Position numbers and translations under genes: made by a program. From the NCBI RefSeq assembly GCF_003344765.1, contig NZ_QPMH01000002.1:248001-312000 (forward strand): a stretch of 64,000 nt of DNA, given 5' to 3'. Under the pieces are notes generated by a model. The model was not told the DNA's origin. It was given only the letters and a program-made list of their open reading frames with translations, and made no database searches. Positions 62,573 to 64,000 of the stretch are shown here, one piece after another; within the stretch, counting starts at the first letter, position 1; each line of letters opens with the position of its first letter. Source of the DNA: Ferruginivarius sediminum. GTDB lineage: Bacteria; Pseudomonadota; Alphaproteobacteria; Kiloniellales; Rhodovibrionaceae.

Positions 62573-63184
62573 ATGGACAAATTCACCAAGCTGACCGCCA
62601 TCGCCGTTCCGCTGGAGCGGGACAACGTCGATACCGACATGATCATCCCCAAGCAGTTCCTGACGACGATCAAGCGAACAGGGCTGTCGAGGGGGCTGTT
62701 CTACGAACTGCGGTACGACGAGAACGGCAAGCCGACCGAATTCGTGCTGGACAAGCCCGAATACAAGGGCGCGCAGATTCTCGTTGCCGGGGAGAACTTC
62801 GGTTGCGGCTCCTCGCGCGAGCACGCGCCCTGGGCGCTGTTGGACCACGGCATCCGCTGCGTCATCGCCGAGAGCTTCGCCGACATCTTCTACAACAACT
62901 GCTTCAAGAACGGTATCCTGCCGGTGAAGCTGCCGGCCGAGCAGCTGGCCGCCTGCATGGCAATCGCCAAGCGCGGGGGTGAGGCGGCGATGATGACGGT
63001 CGATCTGGAAAGCCAGACGGTTGCCACGCCGGACGGCGACAGCTTCCCCTTCGAGGTCGAGCCGTTCCGCAAGCATTGCCTGCTCAACGGCCTGGACGAC
63101 ATCGCGCTGACGCTTGAGGACGCCGACGCCATTTCGGCCTTCGAGGGCAAGCAGCGTCAGGCCATGCCGTGGCTGTATAGCTGA
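62573..63184 (+). CDS. leuD: 3-isopropylmalate dehydratase small subunit
   Basis: 203 residues, swivelling domain partner of LeuC. Key blocks are [20 protein letters not shown] near the start, [20 protein letters not shown] (catalytic Ser/Arg) and [21 protein letters not shown] 62573 gives [10 protein letters not shown], the common N terminus. With leuC it makes the functional isomerase. In many relatives leuCD follows rplS directly; here they follow ftsY, so the local order differs. Confidence 0.98.
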   Translation: MDKFTKLTAIAVPLERDNVDTDMIIPKQFLTTIKRTGLSRGLFYELRYDENGKPTEFVLDKPEYKGAQILVAGENFGCGSSREHAPWALLDHGIRCVIAESFADIFYNNCFKNGILPVKLPAEQLAACMAIAKRGGEAAMMTVDLESQTVATPDGDSFPFEVEPFRKHCLLNGLDDIALTLEDADAISAFEGKQRQAMPWLYS

Positions 63185-63209
63185 CGACGGATCGTGCGCG
63201 GCGGCACGC

Positions 63210-63482
63210 CTATTGCCTGCCGCCGCTCATGCCTTTCTTGATCTCGCCGCCATAGGGTGCCGTTGTTCGGGGTTCCGTCTCGGAGTGCTCGGATGCTGAA
63301 GTGCTGCCCTGACTGCCGACGCGGCTGTGGTATTTGCCGCGTGCCTTGGCCGTTTCATCCGTGACCTGGACGGCGGGCGTGCTGTTCGCCGGTTCGTCGC
63401 TCGAACTGGGCCGATTGTCGGCGGATGCCGCGCCGGCACTGAGCGCGAGAAACGTCGCCGTCAAAAGAATACTCCGTTTCAT
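63210..63482 (-). CDS. Small secreted protein (paralogue of the next gene)
   Basis: 90 residues. A signal peptide MKRSILLTATFLALSAGAAS is followed by a Ser/Thr-rich, presumably disordered mature part of about 65 residues ending GGEIKKGMSGGRQ. ARG-x4-R-x4-G-x-TS (ARGKYHSRVGSQGSTS) matches the pattern in the gene at 63627. No family recognised; periplasmic or surface location inferred. ATG 63482 is chosen because the signal starts there; the codon before lies in a longer frame to 63503. Confidence 0.7.
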   Translation of the reverse strand: MKRSILLTATFLALSAGAASADNRPSSSDEPANSTPAVQVTDETAKARGKYHSRVGSQGSTSASEHSETEPRTTAPYGGEIKKGMSGGRQ

Positions 63483-63539
63483 TCCGATTTCGCTCCATCG
63501 CAACGGAAAGCGCCAGCGATAAACCAGCCAGCCATGGCC

Positions 63540-63577
63540 GGCAAGAAAGAAGCGGGTGCCCTTTTTCGGACACCCGC
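63540..63577 (-). terminator. Rho-independent terminator of the minus-strand gene at 63627
   Basis: On the minus strand a 10-bp stem (one G-T pair, 63552-63561 with 63568-63577) and 6-nt loop are followed by TTCTTTCTTGC. It lies 50 nt after the stop of the 63627-63872 gene and separates the two small secreted genes. Confidence 0.72.
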
Positions 63578-63626
63578 CAAGGCTTTCAAGGGGGACTTGA
63601 ATGGAGAGGGAGGCTTCTTTGACGGC

Positions 63627-63872
63627 TTACCGGCCGTCGTTCACGCCGCTGGCGCCATTCGGTACGACAGCGATCTGCCGGAAGCCTTCCGAGGTCTCGC
63701 CATACTGGCTGATGCGGGTGTTGTGCTCGCCGCGGGCGTCGGCGTGCCCGGCCAGCGTGGCAACCGGCTTGCCGTCGTTCTCGGTACCCACGGTCTGGGG
63801 CTGACCCGCAGCCATCGCGGCGCCGCCAGACAGGGTTGCAATCGTCAGAGCCAGAAGAGTCTTGCGGAACAT
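63627..63872 (-). CDS. Small secreted protein (paralogue of the preceding gene)
   Basis: 81 residues. The signal peptide is MFRKTLLALTIATLSGGAAMA. The mature part of about 60 residues includes ARGEHNTRISQYGETS, aligning with ARGKYHSRVGSQGSTS of the neighbouring gene, and ends PNGASGVNDGR. GCAGGAGAAACCC before ATG 63872 is a good ribosome binding site. No known family or function. Confidence 0.75.
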   Translation of the reverse strand: MFRKTLLALTIATLSGGAAMAAGQPQTVGTENDGKPVATLAGHADARGEHNTRISQYGETSEGFRQIAVVPNGASGVNDGR

Positions 63873-63925
63873 TGGGTTTCTCCTGCGATGTTCAGATTGT
63901 CCAGTGCGGTTCCAACCGCTGTTGG

Positions 63926-64000
63926 TTAAGAACTTAAGCCGAAGCCGCCGATCTTGCGGTGATGGCCGTCACACCGCGCGACGATCTCGGTGAGGATTTT
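63926..64000 (-). CDS. Possible 3' end of a minus-strand gene (partial)
   Basis: From the right edge a frame is open on the minus strand for 24 codons and ends TAA at 63926. It reads KILTEIVARCDGHHRKIGGF then GLSS, which looks like a plausible C terminus with normal codon use. Too short to identify; the gene would continue beyond the window. Confidence 0.35.
   Translation of the reverse strand, partial: KILTEIVARCDGHHRKIGGFGLSS

Noticed and set aside
63198..63226. GCGGCGGCA/TGCCGCCGC hairpin after leuD
   Set aside because: It overlaps the last codons of the minus-strand gene at 63210 and has no T-run on either strand, so it is not convincing as a terminator.

Overview
This 64 kb window is high-GC DNA with tightly packed genes. 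The gene content points to an alphaproteobacterium, most likely Rhodospirillales-like. Pointers are a PhaR-type PHA repressor beside PHA genes, an MgpS/Suv3-type helicase coupled to an S4-domain gene, a short RHH-domain protein, a DUF6352 protein, and ffh-rpsP-rimM-trmD-rplS next to leuCD. An ectoine-degradation pair (doeA-doeB) and a DmdA-like demethylase suggest a marine or saline habitat; this is inference. I saw no rRNA, tRNA, CRISPR array, transposase or intact prophage.

Layout. 1-8.7 kb: the 3' end of aconitase, a transglutaminase, two secreted DUF proteins (DUF1223, DUF2147), htpG on the minus strand, then the helicase and S4-domain pair. 8.8-14.4 kb: a DegP-type protease, YjbQ, a DUF3830 protein, a Sel1-repeat protein, a CHAP lipoprotein behind a consensus-like promoter, and glpK. 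14.7-19.5 kb: an unusual export module made of an outer-membrane protein with three predicted beta-barrels in one chain, followed by two secreted low-complexity proteins that share a peptide motif. 19.5-28.3 kb: a LysR/EamA pair, a P2-type ATPase, a DUF72 protein, an XRE regulator, an AT-rich island and a PAS-GGDEF-EAL protein. 28.3-33.2 kb: the PHA cluster (phaR divergent from a PhaE-like gene, a class III-like phaC, phaA, phaB). The PhaE-like and phaC reading frames overlap by 176 nt.

33.3-43.5 kb: a CMD-family protein, a DmdA/GcvT-like enzyme, an RHH regulator, a Tat-exported subunit with a GMC oxidoreductase, a palindromic REP-like block, a soluble globin-coupled chemoreceptor, a DUF6352 protein, and doeA-doeB with an unrecognised third gene. 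43.6-47.3 kb: small envelope proteins, a Nudix hydrolase and an EamA transporter. 47.4-49.9 kb: an isolated phage-like pair, an S24/LexA-like repressor divergent from a tail-fibre-like protein, with dyad operators between them. 50.1-53.3 kb: a PRMT-like methyltransferase, then LysR divergent from doxX-gst. 53.5-63.2 kb: core genes rplS-trmD-rimM-rpsP-ffh (minus strand), dapF-mtaB-ftsY (plus strand) and leuC-leuD. The window ends with two small paralogous secreted proteins and the possible 3' end of another minus-strand gene.

Best candidates for something new are the 14.7-19.5 kb export module, the 176-nt phaE/phaC overlap, the orphan repressor and tail-fibre pair, and the bacterial PRMT homologue. 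Long open frames antisense to htpG, the helicase, glpK, doeAB and others are by-products of high GC and are not annotated.
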